DNA of 64,000 nucleotides from Marinifilum flexuosum (GTDB lineage Bacteria; Bacteroidota; Bacteroidia; Bacteroidales; Marinifilaceae): NCBI RefSeq assembly GCF_003610555.1, contig NZ_RAPQ01000008.1, positions 310,001 to 374,000 of the forward strand, read 5' to 3'. Shown piece by piece: positions 1 to 7,912 of this stretch (position 1 is its first letter; each line of letters starts with the position of its first letter). The notes under the pieces were generated by a model. It saw only the letters and a program-made list of their open reading frames with translations, ran no database searches and was not told where the DNA came from. The position numbers and the translations under genes were made by a program.

Positions 1-1
1 A

Positions 2-898
2 AGGTATGCTGTTGATGTCGGTACCATTAACAACTTTTACAGCCAGTTCAGCTGCCAATTGTCCTTGTTTCACTCCGCTGGTGAGCATACCCCCAACAAT
101 ACCCTCGTTAAAATAGAATTCCCAGGAGCTGTAGATGGGAAGATTAGTGGCTTTGCGGATGATCTCAATATTTTCCTGGTAGGAGATGTAGTTGCCCTCC
201 TGGTCCTTACTGAAATTGATCAGTAAAATGACGTTTGAATCATCCAGCTTTTCTACCTTTCTTACCAAATCTTCTATGGAAAGGTTTTCCAGGAAGATCA
301 AATTCACATCTGTTTTTAATTCAGGCCAAAAAGAAATGATATGGTTTCGGTTGATGATGGCAGATGTGGTAATGTTATCGTTGATTACCACTAGGTTTTT
401 GGCTTTTGGATGAAGGCGCAGGGCCTGCTCAACGGTCTGTTTAAAATCGATGAATTCAGTAACTCCGGTAATATTGGTCATTCCCTCGATGAGGTTGTCT
501 TCAAATTGATCGATGGAACAAAAGACTATGGGAATATCTTTGAAAAACTCATCTTGGTGGTCGCGGGTAAAATAAAGAGCATTGTTATCGGAGGCGATAA
601 CTGTATTGTAGGGAATTCCCTTGTGTTTGAGTCGGTATAACTTTACAAACTCTTCAAGATACTCTTTGTCATATCTTCTTTTGGTATCCATGTACTCAAA
701 CTGAATCTCGATGTTTTCATGATGGTTGAGTACGGAAAGAATGCCTTTGGTGATATTATCGGTCCAATTCAATCCCTGATGGTAGGAGTGAAGTACTAGT
801 ATTTTTTTTCTTCTTGCCGAAGCATCTAGACAGGATATAATCAGGAATACCACCAGAAGAAGTAGGAAATACTTGTATTTACCCAGTAGTTTTCTCAT
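2..898 (-). CDS. ABC substrate-binding-like periplasmic sensor protein, 3' end outside window (partial)
   Basis: The frame is open from an ATG at 898 to the left edge, giving about 299 residues. It begins with a hydrophobic signal segment and then LVLHSYHQGLNWTDN, a block almost identical to the N-terminal sensor of the kinase at 1557-4280. The whole visible part is a periplasmic binding-protein-like fold (ABC_sub_bind, PF04392 type). It starts only 6 bp after the stop of the response regulator, so it should be the third gene of that operon. Whether it carries its own PAS/kinase part or is a stand-alone sensor cannot be seen here. The ligand is unknown. Confidence 0.85.
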   Translation of the reverse strand, partial: MRKLLGKYKYFLLLLVVFLIISCLDASARRKKILVLHSYHQGLNWTDNITKGILSVLNHHENIEIQFEYMDTKRRYDKEYLEEFVKLYRLKHKGIPYNTVIASDNNALYFTRDHQDEFFKDIPIVFCSIDQFEDNLIEGMTNITGVTEFIDFKQTVEQALRLHPKAKNLVVINDNITTSAIINRNHIISFWPELKTDVNLIFLENLSIEDLVRKVEKLDDSNVILLINFSKDQEGNYISYQENIEIIRKATNLPIYSSWEFYFNEGIVGGMLTSGVKQGQLAAELAVKVVNGTDINSIP

Positions 899-904
899 CG
901 TTTA

Positions 905-1549
905 TCATTCTATTTCAACAATTTTATTTTTAACTGCATACATAACCAGTGAGGTAGAGTTTTTACATCCTGTTTTACTGAGTAGATTGGCACGATGACG
1001 ATCAACAGTTCTGTGGCTGATGAAAAGTTGTTCGGCAATCTCAGCATTACTAAAACCGTCACAAATCAACTTTAAGACTTCGAGTTCTCTGGTGGATAGT
1101 TTAACTGCATCGGTTCTAAGTTTTTGTAATCTTTTCTGATCCAGAATATCCACAAGCAATTCTTGCGAAAAGTATGATTTTCCTGCGATTACAGCCTCAA
1201 TGGCTGCAATTAATTCATCGGCATCAGAATTTTTTAAAAGGAATCCTTTCACACCTGCGTCCAACATCTGATCGTAATATTCTTCTTCGCCGTGCATCGA
1301 AAGAACAATTACTTTCAAATCCGGATATTTTTCCATTGCAATTCGAGTGGCATCTATACCATTCATCTCTGGCATATTGATATCCATTAAGGCAATATCG
1401 ATTGTTTCATTCTCAGCCATTTCAAGAAACTCCTTTCCGTTTGAGGCTTCTCCAATAACAGTAATGTTTGGAATATTGCTTAATAAGAAACGCAATCCGC
1501 TTCTAAACATCTTGTGATCGTCAACAATTATTACCTTATTTTCTTCCAT
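905..1549 (-). CDS. Response regulator, NarL/LuxR family
   Basis: A 214-residue two-domain regulator. An N-terminal receiver domain has the acidic pair in VIIVDDHKMF and the probable phospho-acceptor Asp56 in LMDINMP. A C-terminal LuxR-type helix-turn-helix follows (LSTRELEVLKLI, then FISHRTVDRHRANLLSKTG). The open frame extends to a TTG at 1573 inside the upstream kinase gene, but I chose the ATG at 1549 because the protein then begins with MEENKVIIVDD as usual for the family. It lies 7 bp after the kinase stop and is its obvious cognate partner. Target genes are unknown. Confidence 0.93.
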   Translation of the reverse strand: MEENKVIIVDDHKMFRSGLRFLLSNIPNITVIGEASNGKEFLEMAENETIDIALMDINMPEMNGIDATRIAMEKYPDLKVIVLSMHGEEEYYDQMLDAGVKGFLLKNSDADELIAAIEAVIAGKSYFSQELLVDILDQKRLQKLRTDAVKLSTRELEVLKLICDGFSNAEIAEQLFISHRTVDRHRANLLSKTGCKNSTSLVMYAVKNKIVEIE

Positions 1550-1556
1550 TTTGCAA

Positions 1557-4280
1557 TTATAATTTAATTTCAATAATAGCCATCATTCCGCCACGTTCGG
1601 GATTACTTTTTATTTTATGAGTTCCATTTAATGATCGGATACGACTTAACACATTGTACAGTCCCATTCCACTCGAAGTTCCGGCATTTATTTTTTTAGA
1701 GTCAAAACCTATTCCATCATCAATGTAAATTAAGGACAAAAGCTTGCCTTCACGCGACAGGTTGATTTCTATATTTGTAGCCTTGGCATGTTTAATGGTG
1801 TTATTGATTAGCTCAGTTACTACTCTAAAAATAACAACTTCTATCTGGTGATTCAACCGTTCCTTCATATTTTCTGCATAAAAGCTGATATTTATGGCCT
1901 GCGAAACATTAATCTTATTGGTGAATGATTGAATTGCTTTTTCTAAGCCAAAATCATTTAAGATGTGTGGACTCAGGTTGTTAGAGATCTCTTTAATGCT
2001 TACTAGTGCTTCGTTTACGGCGTCTAAAGAAGCACTTATAATATTATCCTTATCATCTTGAGTTTTTACTTTTCCAAGTGAAGAAAGATACAGGTTAATA
2101 CTTGATAACAAGGGACCAATGGAATCATGCAAATCGGTTGCAAAACGTTTCCTCTCGCTTTCTTCCGTATTGATAACAGCATTTAAAATTTTACGCTCAG
2201 TTTCTTGTCTAATGCTGATATCGGTACCAACAGACAGAATTAGTTTGCTATCCTTAAGTTCAATTAAACTCAGGTGAATTTCAACAGGAAAAGTACTGCC
2301 ATCTTTACGACGTTGTACTGATTCAAATGAAACCGAAGGGTTTGATGTACTTAGTTTTTTTCGATAAGTATGAAGCTTGGAGCTGCTGTGAACGATATCA
2401 ATTTCACTATAGTTCAGTTCTAATAATTGACTCTGTTTGTATCCCAGCCATTTGCATGCAGCAGAATTGGCATCTAAAATCTGACCATCAATATTGTAAA
2501 TCAGAATTTCATCAGAAGCTTGTTCAATTAACGAACGCCAACGTTTTTCTGATACTCTTAACTTTTTCTCTTCCTCACGAATTTGCTCTTCAGCAACTTT
2601 ACGTTGGTTGATATTAATTAGTGTTCCAACCATGTTTAATGGGCCTCCATTTTCAGAGTAATCTAGAATTTTGCCTTTTGCCTTGAACCACATCCATGTT
2701 TTATTCTGAGAACAAATTCTAAATTCGATAACAAACATTTCGCTTTTACCGGATCTGTTTTGTTTGTCTTTCTGTTTAATAATGATCAGATCTTCAGGAT
2801 GAATTACTCTGCATAGCAATTCTCGTGTATCATTTTTGGTTACCGAATGGTAGCCAAGTTTGTCCCAAATGGTTTTACTAATGAAAATTTCACCAGTCTT
2901 AAAATTGTGTTCCCATACACCATCCGAATTGGAATCGAGCATGTGAAGCAATCTATTTCTACTGCTTTTTAATTCCTCATTGGCATGCTCAAGGTTTTCG
3001 GTTCGTTCTTTTACCAGTTCCAAGAGGTTGTGGCGGTGATGTTCAAGTTCTTTGTTTTGTTTTATAATTTGTTCAGTTTGCAATTCAAGTTTTTCATTGG
3101 CAAAAATGATTTCTTTGGTACGAACCGCAACTCTTCTATCCAGTTCTTCATTAATTTTTTTCAATCTTCTTTCATTTCTTTCTCGTTTAATGGTAGTGTA
3201 TCTAAGAATGAAAATAATCACCACAATAAAAATGGCAATAACAACAAGAGAGGTTCTATATTGCTTTATGATTGAAGGCGGTTGATTGCTGATAAAGCTA
3301 TCCTTTGGTAGTTGCTTTGGAAGGATTTTAAATCGCTTCATCTGTTCAAAATCGAACTTGAATTGGTTGTATCCTTCCTTTACAAGAGGAATATCCGAAG
3401 CATTTGCACCATATAAAATTTTTAAGGCTGATTTTGCCGCTAGTTCTCCTTGTTTATAGCCACTGGTGATCATTCCACCAACAATACCTTCGTTAAAATA
3501 AAATTCCCAGCTACTGTATATTGGTAGGTTTGTGACTTCGCGAATGATTTCGATACTTTCCTGGTAGGAGATGTAGTTCCCTTCCTTGTCGCGGCTAAAA
3601 TTGATAAGGTATATGATGCTTTTCGGATCAAGGGTTTTTACTTGGTGTACTAGTTCATCGATTGATAAATTTTCAAGAAAAACAAGTTCAGCATCGGTGT
3701 CAACTTCAGGCCAGATGTCTCTTACATTATTTCTATTAAGAATTGCAGATCTGGTTTGGTTATCGTTGATCACCACCAATTGCTTGGTTTTTGGATGCAG
3801 TTGAAGCGCAATTTCGATGGTTTTCTTTGAGTCAATTTCTTCGGTAACACCTGTAACCTGATCGAAACCACTAATTAAATTGGATGAAAATTGATCGACA
3901 CCACAAAAAACAATTGGGATTTTATCAAAGTAATTTTGATAGTAAGTCCTTACAAAATCGAGGGCATTATTATCGCAAACTAAAATAACATCGAATAGGT
4001 TTTTTTGATGTTTTAGATCGTAAAGTTTTGCAAACTCAGTCAGATATTCAGCCTCGGAATGCCTTTTTGTATCCATGTATTCAAAGATAATTTCAATGTC
4101 ATCATCTTGATCAAGAACGGATAAAATTCCCTCACTGATATTATCGGTCCAATTTAATCCCTGGTGATAGGAGTGAAGTACTAGAACTTGTTTCTTTCTT
4201 GCAGCAGTTTCAAAACTGCAAAGCAATATACAAATGCATATTAGCAGAATCCCGATTGATATATTTTTAAAATACTTCAT
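1557..4280 (-). CDS. Sensor histidine kinase: periplasmic ABC substrate-binding-like sensor, PAS domains, HisKA_3
   Basis: About 907 residues from the ATG at 4280; the longer open frame begins at a GTG at 4301. Order: signal/anchor segment, periplasmic binding-protein-like sensor (about 30-330), one transmembrane helix (SLVVIAIFIVVIIFIL, about 345-360), a long coiled coil, two PAS/PAC regions (ending in GTLININQRKVAEE and SVGTDISIRQETE), then a HisKA_3 dimerisation/phosphoacceptor domain with DLHDSIGPLL (His about 718) and a HATPase with DDGIGFD and GMGLYNVLSRI. HisKA_3 kinases act on NarL-type regulators, which matches the next gene. The sensor domain is repeated as a separate gene two genes downstream. 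It probably senses a small periplasmic ligand; which one is not evident. Confidence 0.93.
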   Translation of the reverse strand: MKYFKNISIGILLICICILLCSFETAARKKQVLVLHSYHQGLNWTDNISEGILSVLDQDDDIEIIFEYMDTKRHSEAEYLTEFAKLYDLKHQKNLFDVILVCDNNALDFVRTYYQNYFDKIPIVFCGVDQFSSNLISGFDQVTGVTEEIDSKKTIEIALQLHPKTKQLVVINDNQTRSAILNRNNVRDIWPEVDTDAELVFLENLSIDELVHQVKTLDPKSIIYLINFSRDKEGNYISYQESIEIIREVTNLPIYSSWEFYFNEGIVGGMITSGYKQGELAAKSALKILYGANASDIPLVKEGYNQFKFDFEQMKRFKILPKQLPKDSFISNQPPSIIKQYRTSLVVIAIFIVVIIFILRYTTIKRERNERRLKKINEELDRRVAVRTKEIIFANEKLELQTEQIIKQNKELEHHRHNLLELVKERTENLEHANEELKSSRNRLLHMLDSNSDGVWEHNFKTGEIFISKTIWDKLGYHSVTKNDTRELLCRVIHPEDLIIIKQKDKQNRSGKSEMFVIEFRICSQNKTWMWFKAKGKILDYSENGGPLNMVGTLININQRKVAEEQIREEEKKLRVSEKRWRSLIEQASDEILIYNIDGQILDANSAACKWLGYKQSQLLELNYSEIDIVHSSSKLHTYRKKLSTSNPSVSFESVQRRKDGSTFPVEIHLSLIELKDSKLILSVGTDISIRQETERKILNAVINTEESERKRFATDLHDSIGPLLSSINLYLSSLGKVKTQDDKDNIISASLDAVNEALVSIKEISNNLSPHILNDFGLEKAIQSFTNKINVSQAINISFYAENMKERLNHQIEVVIFRVVTELINNTIKHAKATNIEINLSREGKLLSLIYIDDGIGFDSKKINAGTSSGMGLYNVLSRIRSLNGTHKIKSNPERGGMMAIIEIKL

Positions 4281-4498
4281 TCTTTTTATACAAAACAACA
4301 CATCAAATTAATTGAATGTTTGGAAAGATACTAAGCTTAATGATGTTTTACAATGTTATAAAATACCCATTTTTTGATCCAGTTCAGGAAATGACTAATT
4401 CTAAAAAAATAAAAGGCTGACCCTTATTAAAGAATCAGCCTTTATATCTTATTATGAGTAATCAATTATTCATTACCAATTACTCATTATTAATTGAA
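4281..4498. other. Intergenic region with one terminator
   Basis: Spacer between two minus-strand genes. It holds the terminator of the M49-like gene and the upstream region of the kinase operon. Near 4455-4498 there are AT-rich repeats of the type ATTACTCATTA, common as low-complexity spacer sequence in such genomes. I see no clear TAnnTTTG promoter for the kinase. Confidence 0.5.
4409..4444 (-). terminator. Rho-independent terminator after the M49-like peptidase gene
   Basis: Stem AAAGGCTGA (4412-4420) pairs with TCAGCCTTT (4435-4443). On the minus strand it is followed by a T-rich run. It lies about 55 bp after the peptidase stop. The same stem word recurs at 37837-37866. Confidence 0.7.
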
Positions 4499-6133
4499 TT
4501 ATAGTCCAAGAACTTTTACTCCTTGCTTGAACACTACATCTTTTGGTATACCAGCATTGTTCACTCGATCAAGATCTTTTTGTAAATCTTCACGAATAAA
4601 ACCTCTTTCAGCAATCATTTGTTTTGCTAATTCGTAGTTACCATCACCCTGAACAATTAGGATTTGTCTTCCTAACTCGTTCATAGCAGCTTTCATTTTT
4701 TCGAAATCTACTTTGTAAGTTCCGGTTTCAGGATTTCTTGCGAAAGCACCTTGCTCTTCGAAGAAATAGAAACGCATCATGTTTGCTTTACCATGAGCAC
4801 TTGCAGCACCAAAGCGAACCGAACGGAAGATACCAGCCATGAAAGTAACATAGTTATCCATTAGCTTGCTCTTGTCCATTTCGCCCCACTCTGCCATTTG
4901 AGTAATCATGTATAAACCTAAAATGTCAGCTTTACCTTCTTCGATAGAAGTGTAAGTATCTTTAAGAGCCTTACGAACACTTACCTTATCTTTTAAAGTG
5001 TAGTTGATTCCTAAACCATGAGCTACTTCGTGAAACATTACATTTTCGAAGAATGCATCGAAAGTAACGTTCTTGCGCTGGCTTTCGTCAATCAATAAAT
5101 CTGAAATAGGAAGTAAGATTTTGTCGAACTTTGCTTTCATTGCATTTTTCAACTGAAGCTTTCTACTACCTTTTGCAGCGTGTACACGAGGATCGTTTGG
5201 TAGGTTAATTGCGATGTTTTTGCTACCTGCATTACAATCCCCAGCGTAGTAAATTACATCGTAAGCATTCATGTCTGCATTTGCATTTGCTTTTTCAGCT
5301 TTGTATTCAGCAGGAACAGGAAGACCTTCTTGCAAGCGTGGCAATAATGAAGCAAACTTTGATAGTTTTTCACTCCAAACTTTGTCTTTAACCAAAATCT
5401 GACCTGAGTGAGAAGCTTTGTATCCGTAAAGAGCATCTTCGTAGGTTTCGATAGGACCAACTACAAAATCGATAGTATTCGATTTCATATCCATCCAAGC
5501 CAAATCAGAAGCCAAATAGTCATCAGTTAAAAGAGCTTCAGCACGAAGTTCTAAGTATTTCTTCAAACCTGCATCTTCAGCCAATTCAGCAGCTTTTTTT
5601 AACAAGGCAGATGCTTTTTTGATTTCTTCTGGATATACTTCATGGTATGGAGCAACTCTTAATGTGCCATCTTCATCACGAACGATTTTAGTATACCAGT
5701 CAGTTTTCATTTCATCCTCGATCGCATCGAACTCTTCGGCAGTCATATCTTTCGGATAAAAGTTTGCACCTTTTGGCTTAGCATCAAATCCTTCCAGGAA
5801 AGGTTTGTTGTCATCTAATCTGTCCCAGGCACCATAGTTAATTTTTGAGTAGGCAACAGCAGCAGGGTTGGTTAACATCGAAAGGAATTCTTCTTTATCA
5901 CCGATAGCATCTTTCCAGAATAATTCTTCCATGATATCAGCAACTTCGATTAAAATAGGAAGCATTTGTTTTTCCTTTTCTGTCAGAATACTTAAGTCAG
6001 TAGTAAGCTCAAATTCAGCATACTGATCAACTAGCTCTTGAGGAACTATGGTATCATTCTTTTTTTGTTGGTTACAAGCTGCAAAACCAATAATTAGGCC
6101 TAACAACAAAGTAACAGATGCGAGTTTTTTCAT
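4499..6133 (-). CDS. Lipoprotein zinc peptidase, M49 (dipeptidyl peptidase III)-like
   Basis: 544 residues. The N-terminus is a lipoprotein signal with lipobox GFAAC (Cys20), so the enzyme is probably membrane anchored in the envelope. Zinc-ligand motifs are HEVAH (368-372) and, about 30 residues on, EEGKAD (398-403), the pattern expected of the M49 family second motif EExxAD. Classical DPP III has a six-residue HExxGH; here the motif is the five-residue HExxH. Family members remove dipeptides from peptide N-termini, and many are misannotated as dihydrofolate reductase. It is single-gene, with its own promoter at 6233-6263 and a terminator. The substrate is inferred from family only. Confidence 0.8.
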   Translation of the reverse strand: MKKLASVTLLLGLIIGFAACNQQKKNDTIVPQELVDQYAEFELTTDLSILTEKEKQMLPILIEVADIMEELFWKDAIGDKEEFLSMLTNPAAVAYSKINYGAWDRLDDNKPFLEGFDAKPKGANFYPKDMTAEEFDAIEDEMKTDWYTKIVRDEDGTLRVAPYHEVYPEEIKKASALLKKAAELAEDAGLKKYLELRAEALLTDDYLASDLAWMDMKSNTIDFVVGPIETYEDALYGYKASHSGQILVKDKVWSEKLSKFASLLPRLQEGLPVPAEYKAEKANANADMNAYDVIYYAGDCNAGSKNIAINLPNDPRVHAAKGSRKLQLKNAMKAKFDKILLPISDLLIDESQRKNVTFDAFFENVMFHEVAHGLGINYTLKDKVSVRKALKDTYTSIEEGKADILGLYMITQMAEWGEMDKSKLMDNYVTFMAGIFRSVRFGAASAHGKANMMRFYFFEEQGAFARNPETGTYKVDFEKMKAAMNELGRQILIVQGDGNYELAKQMIAERGFIREDLQKDLDRVNNAGIPKDVVFKQGVKVLGL

Positions 6134-6232
6134 TTTTGCAATGATATTAGTTAGAAAATGTTGTTTATGATATTTAAAATCAGGGCAAAAGTTGTTTGAT
6201 TATTTTTACCTTGCATGATCTTTCAAAACATT

Positions 6233-6263
6233 CAAAAGTACAAGCAAAGAATTGCATTATCAA
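6233..6263 (-). promoter_or_regulatory. Bacteroidota-type promoter for the M49-like gene
   Basis: On the minus strand TTG (6263-6261), 20 bp, then TACTTTTG (6240-6233), an exact TAnnTTTG -7 box. It sits about 100 bp upstream of the start at 6133, leaving a leader of roughly 95 nt. Confidence 0.6.
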
Positions 6264-6321
6264 GATTTATGCATGGAAAGCTAACAGTTTTGATTTTTTA
6301 TAAACAACAAATAAAATAACC

Positions 6322-7515
6322 ATGAATTTAAGATTCGTTTTATCGGCTTTACTGGCAGTAGCCTTAATATTGCCTGTAAGCGCAAAAAAGAAAAAAGAAG
6401 AAAAGAAATCTTACCAATTTACCATTGAAAAGCAGTTGGATGCTACCTCGGTAAAAGATCAGCACAGATCGGGAACTTGTTGGTCATTTGCAACTGTATC
6501 ATTCATCGAATCGGAATTGTTGAGAATGGGCAAAGGGGAGTTTGACTTATCAGAAATGTTCATTGTGAACAGAAACTATCACCTTAGGGCAAAAGATTAC
6601 GTTCGTTTCCATGGAAAGAAAAGCTTTTCTGCAGGAGCCGAAGGTTGGGATGCCATGAATGTGGTGAAAAAGTTTGGAATGATTCCGCAGGAAGCTTATT
6701 CAGGAAATACATTTGATGAAACTTTGCCTGTTCATGGAGAAATGGATGCTGTTTTAAAGGCCTATGTAGATGCAGTGGTGAAAAACAGAAACAAAAAATT
6801 GACTCCTGTTTGGATGAAGGGATTCGATGGAATTCTAGATGCTTACCTGGGAGAGATTCCGGAAACCTTCAGCTATAAAGGAAAGGAATACAGTCCAAAA
6901 TTGTTTGGTGAAGAATTGGGTATTAATCCGGATGATTACATCACCATTACATCCTACAATCATCATCCTTTTTATGAATCATTCATTTTCGAAGGTCCGG
7001 ATAACTGGTCGCTGGGAGAGGTTTACAACCTGCCAATGGATGAAATGATGCAATGTGTTGATCATGCCATTGAAAATGGATTCAGCATTGCCTGGGGGAG
7101 TGATGTAAGTGAAAAGGGATTTGCTTTTAGAAAAGGAGTTGCAGTTGTAACTGATACGGAAGTAAAAAACATGGCTGATTCGGAAATTTCGAAATGGCAA
7201 AACATGAGTCGCGATCAGAAAGCTGATTATGGTACCGAGTACCCTGTAAAAGAAAAAACAATAAGCCAGGAAATGCGCCAAATGGCTTTCGATAACTATC
7301 AGTCAACCGAAGATCATTTGATGCATATGACGGGTATTGCAAAAGATCAGAATGGCACAAAGTATTATTTAATCAAGAACTCTTGGGGAACCGATTTGAA
7401 TAATTACGAAGGTTATTTCTATGCATCGAAAGCATTTGTGCAATATAAAACTGTGGGGTTAATGATGCACAAGGATGCAATTCCGGCAGATATTAAAAAG
7501 AAATTGGGATTGTAA
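6322..7515 (+). CDS. Secreted C1B cysteine aminopeptidase (bleomycin hydrolase/PepC family)
   Basis: 397 residues with a signal peptide (LSALLAVALILPVSA) followed by a lysine-rich stretch. The papain-like triad is visible: Cys53 in GTCWSFAT, His335 in HMTGIAKDQ, and Asn353 in LIKNSWGT. Family members trim N-terminal residues from peptides as ring-shaped oligomers. Cytoplasmic PepC is about 450 residues; this one is shorter and exported, as in several Bacteroidota paralogues. It is divergent from the M49-like peptidase gene, suggesting related roles in envelope or periplasmic peptide breakdown. A hairpin terminator follows at 7535-7564. Confidence 0.9.
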   Translation: MNLRFVLSALLAVALILPVSAKKKKEEKKSYQFTIEKQLDATSVKDQHRSGTCWSFATVSFIESELLRMGKGEFDLSEMFIVNRNYHLRAKDYVRFHGKKSFSAGAEGWDAMNVVKKFGMIPQEAYSGNTFDETLPVHGEMDAVLKAYVDAVVKNRNKKLTPVWMKGFDGILDAYLGEIPETFSYKGKEYSPKLFGEELGINPDDYITITSYNHHPFYESFIFEGPDNWSLGEVYNLPMDEMMQCVDHAIENGFSIAWGSDVSEKGFAFRKGVAVVTDTEVKNMADSEISKWQNMSRDQKADYGTEYPVKEKTISQEMRQMAFDNYQSTEDHLMHMTGIAKDQNGTKYYLIKNSWGTDLNNYEGYFYASKAFVQYKTVGLMMHKDAIPADIKKKLGL

Positions 7516-7534
7516 GAATTACGAATTACGATAT

Positions 7535-7564
7535 AAATGCGCTTCATTTTGGAGCGCATTTTTT
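7535..7564 (+). terminator. Rho-independent terminator after the C1B peptidase gene
   Basis: Stem AATGCGCT / AGCGCATT with an 8-nt loop followed by six T, 20 bp after the stop codon. Confidence 0.75.
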
Positions 7565-7568
7565 AGTT

Positions 7569-7793
7569 GAATGGATAAATCAAGCTTCAGATTGATGTTT
7601 TGCATGGTAGAATCGATAAATCAGGAGGTAGAATTGATTCCGCAAGCTCAAAATCGATATATTCATTGGTAGAATCGACAAATCTGCCGTTCGGATCAAT
7701 ACTTTACGCTTCGATTGGATTCCGCAGGTGGTTTTATGGTGCCGCAGTCGGTTTTATGCCCCCGCAAGTGGTAAAATTGATGTTTTATACGAG
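7569..7793. repeat. Degenerate tandem array, 11 units of 20-21 bp
   Basis: Eleven contiguous units begin at 7569, 7590, 7610, 7631, 7651, 7672, 7693, 7713, 7734, 7754 and 7774. Lengths alternate between 20 and 21 bp. Most units start with a variant of GAATYGAT and end with GGTA, GGTT, CTCA or CTTC; several have an internal CCGCAAG or CCGCAGG. There are no gaps between units and no conserved-repeat/variable-spacer structure. The array lies between the terminators of two convergent genes. An 87-codon open frame over it (7600-7863) has no recognisable protein features and I do not call it a gene. Confidence 0.6.
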
Positions 7794-7826
7794 TACTTTC
7801 ATTCAATTAGTTCTTCGCATCATTCT

Positions 7827-7872
7827 AAAAAAAACACCTCCTCCCAGCGTGGGAAGGAGGTGAAAAAAAAAG
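7827..7872. terminator. Bidirectional terminator after the sulP gene
   Basis: Stem CACCTCCT (7835-7842) pairs with AGGAGGTG (7855-7862), with A-runs before and after, so it can stop transcription from either side. It serves mainly the minus-strand transporter ending at 7913. Confidence 0.75.
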
Positions 7873-7912
7873 TCTGAGGAAAAGACTTCCTCAAACAGAT
7901 ATCTTGAAGTTA

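Noticed and set aside
7600-7863. 87-codon open frame on the plus strand
   Set aside because: It is an artefact of the tandem array and the following terminator. The sequence shows 20-21 bp DNA periodicity, not codon periodicity, and has no signal or domain.
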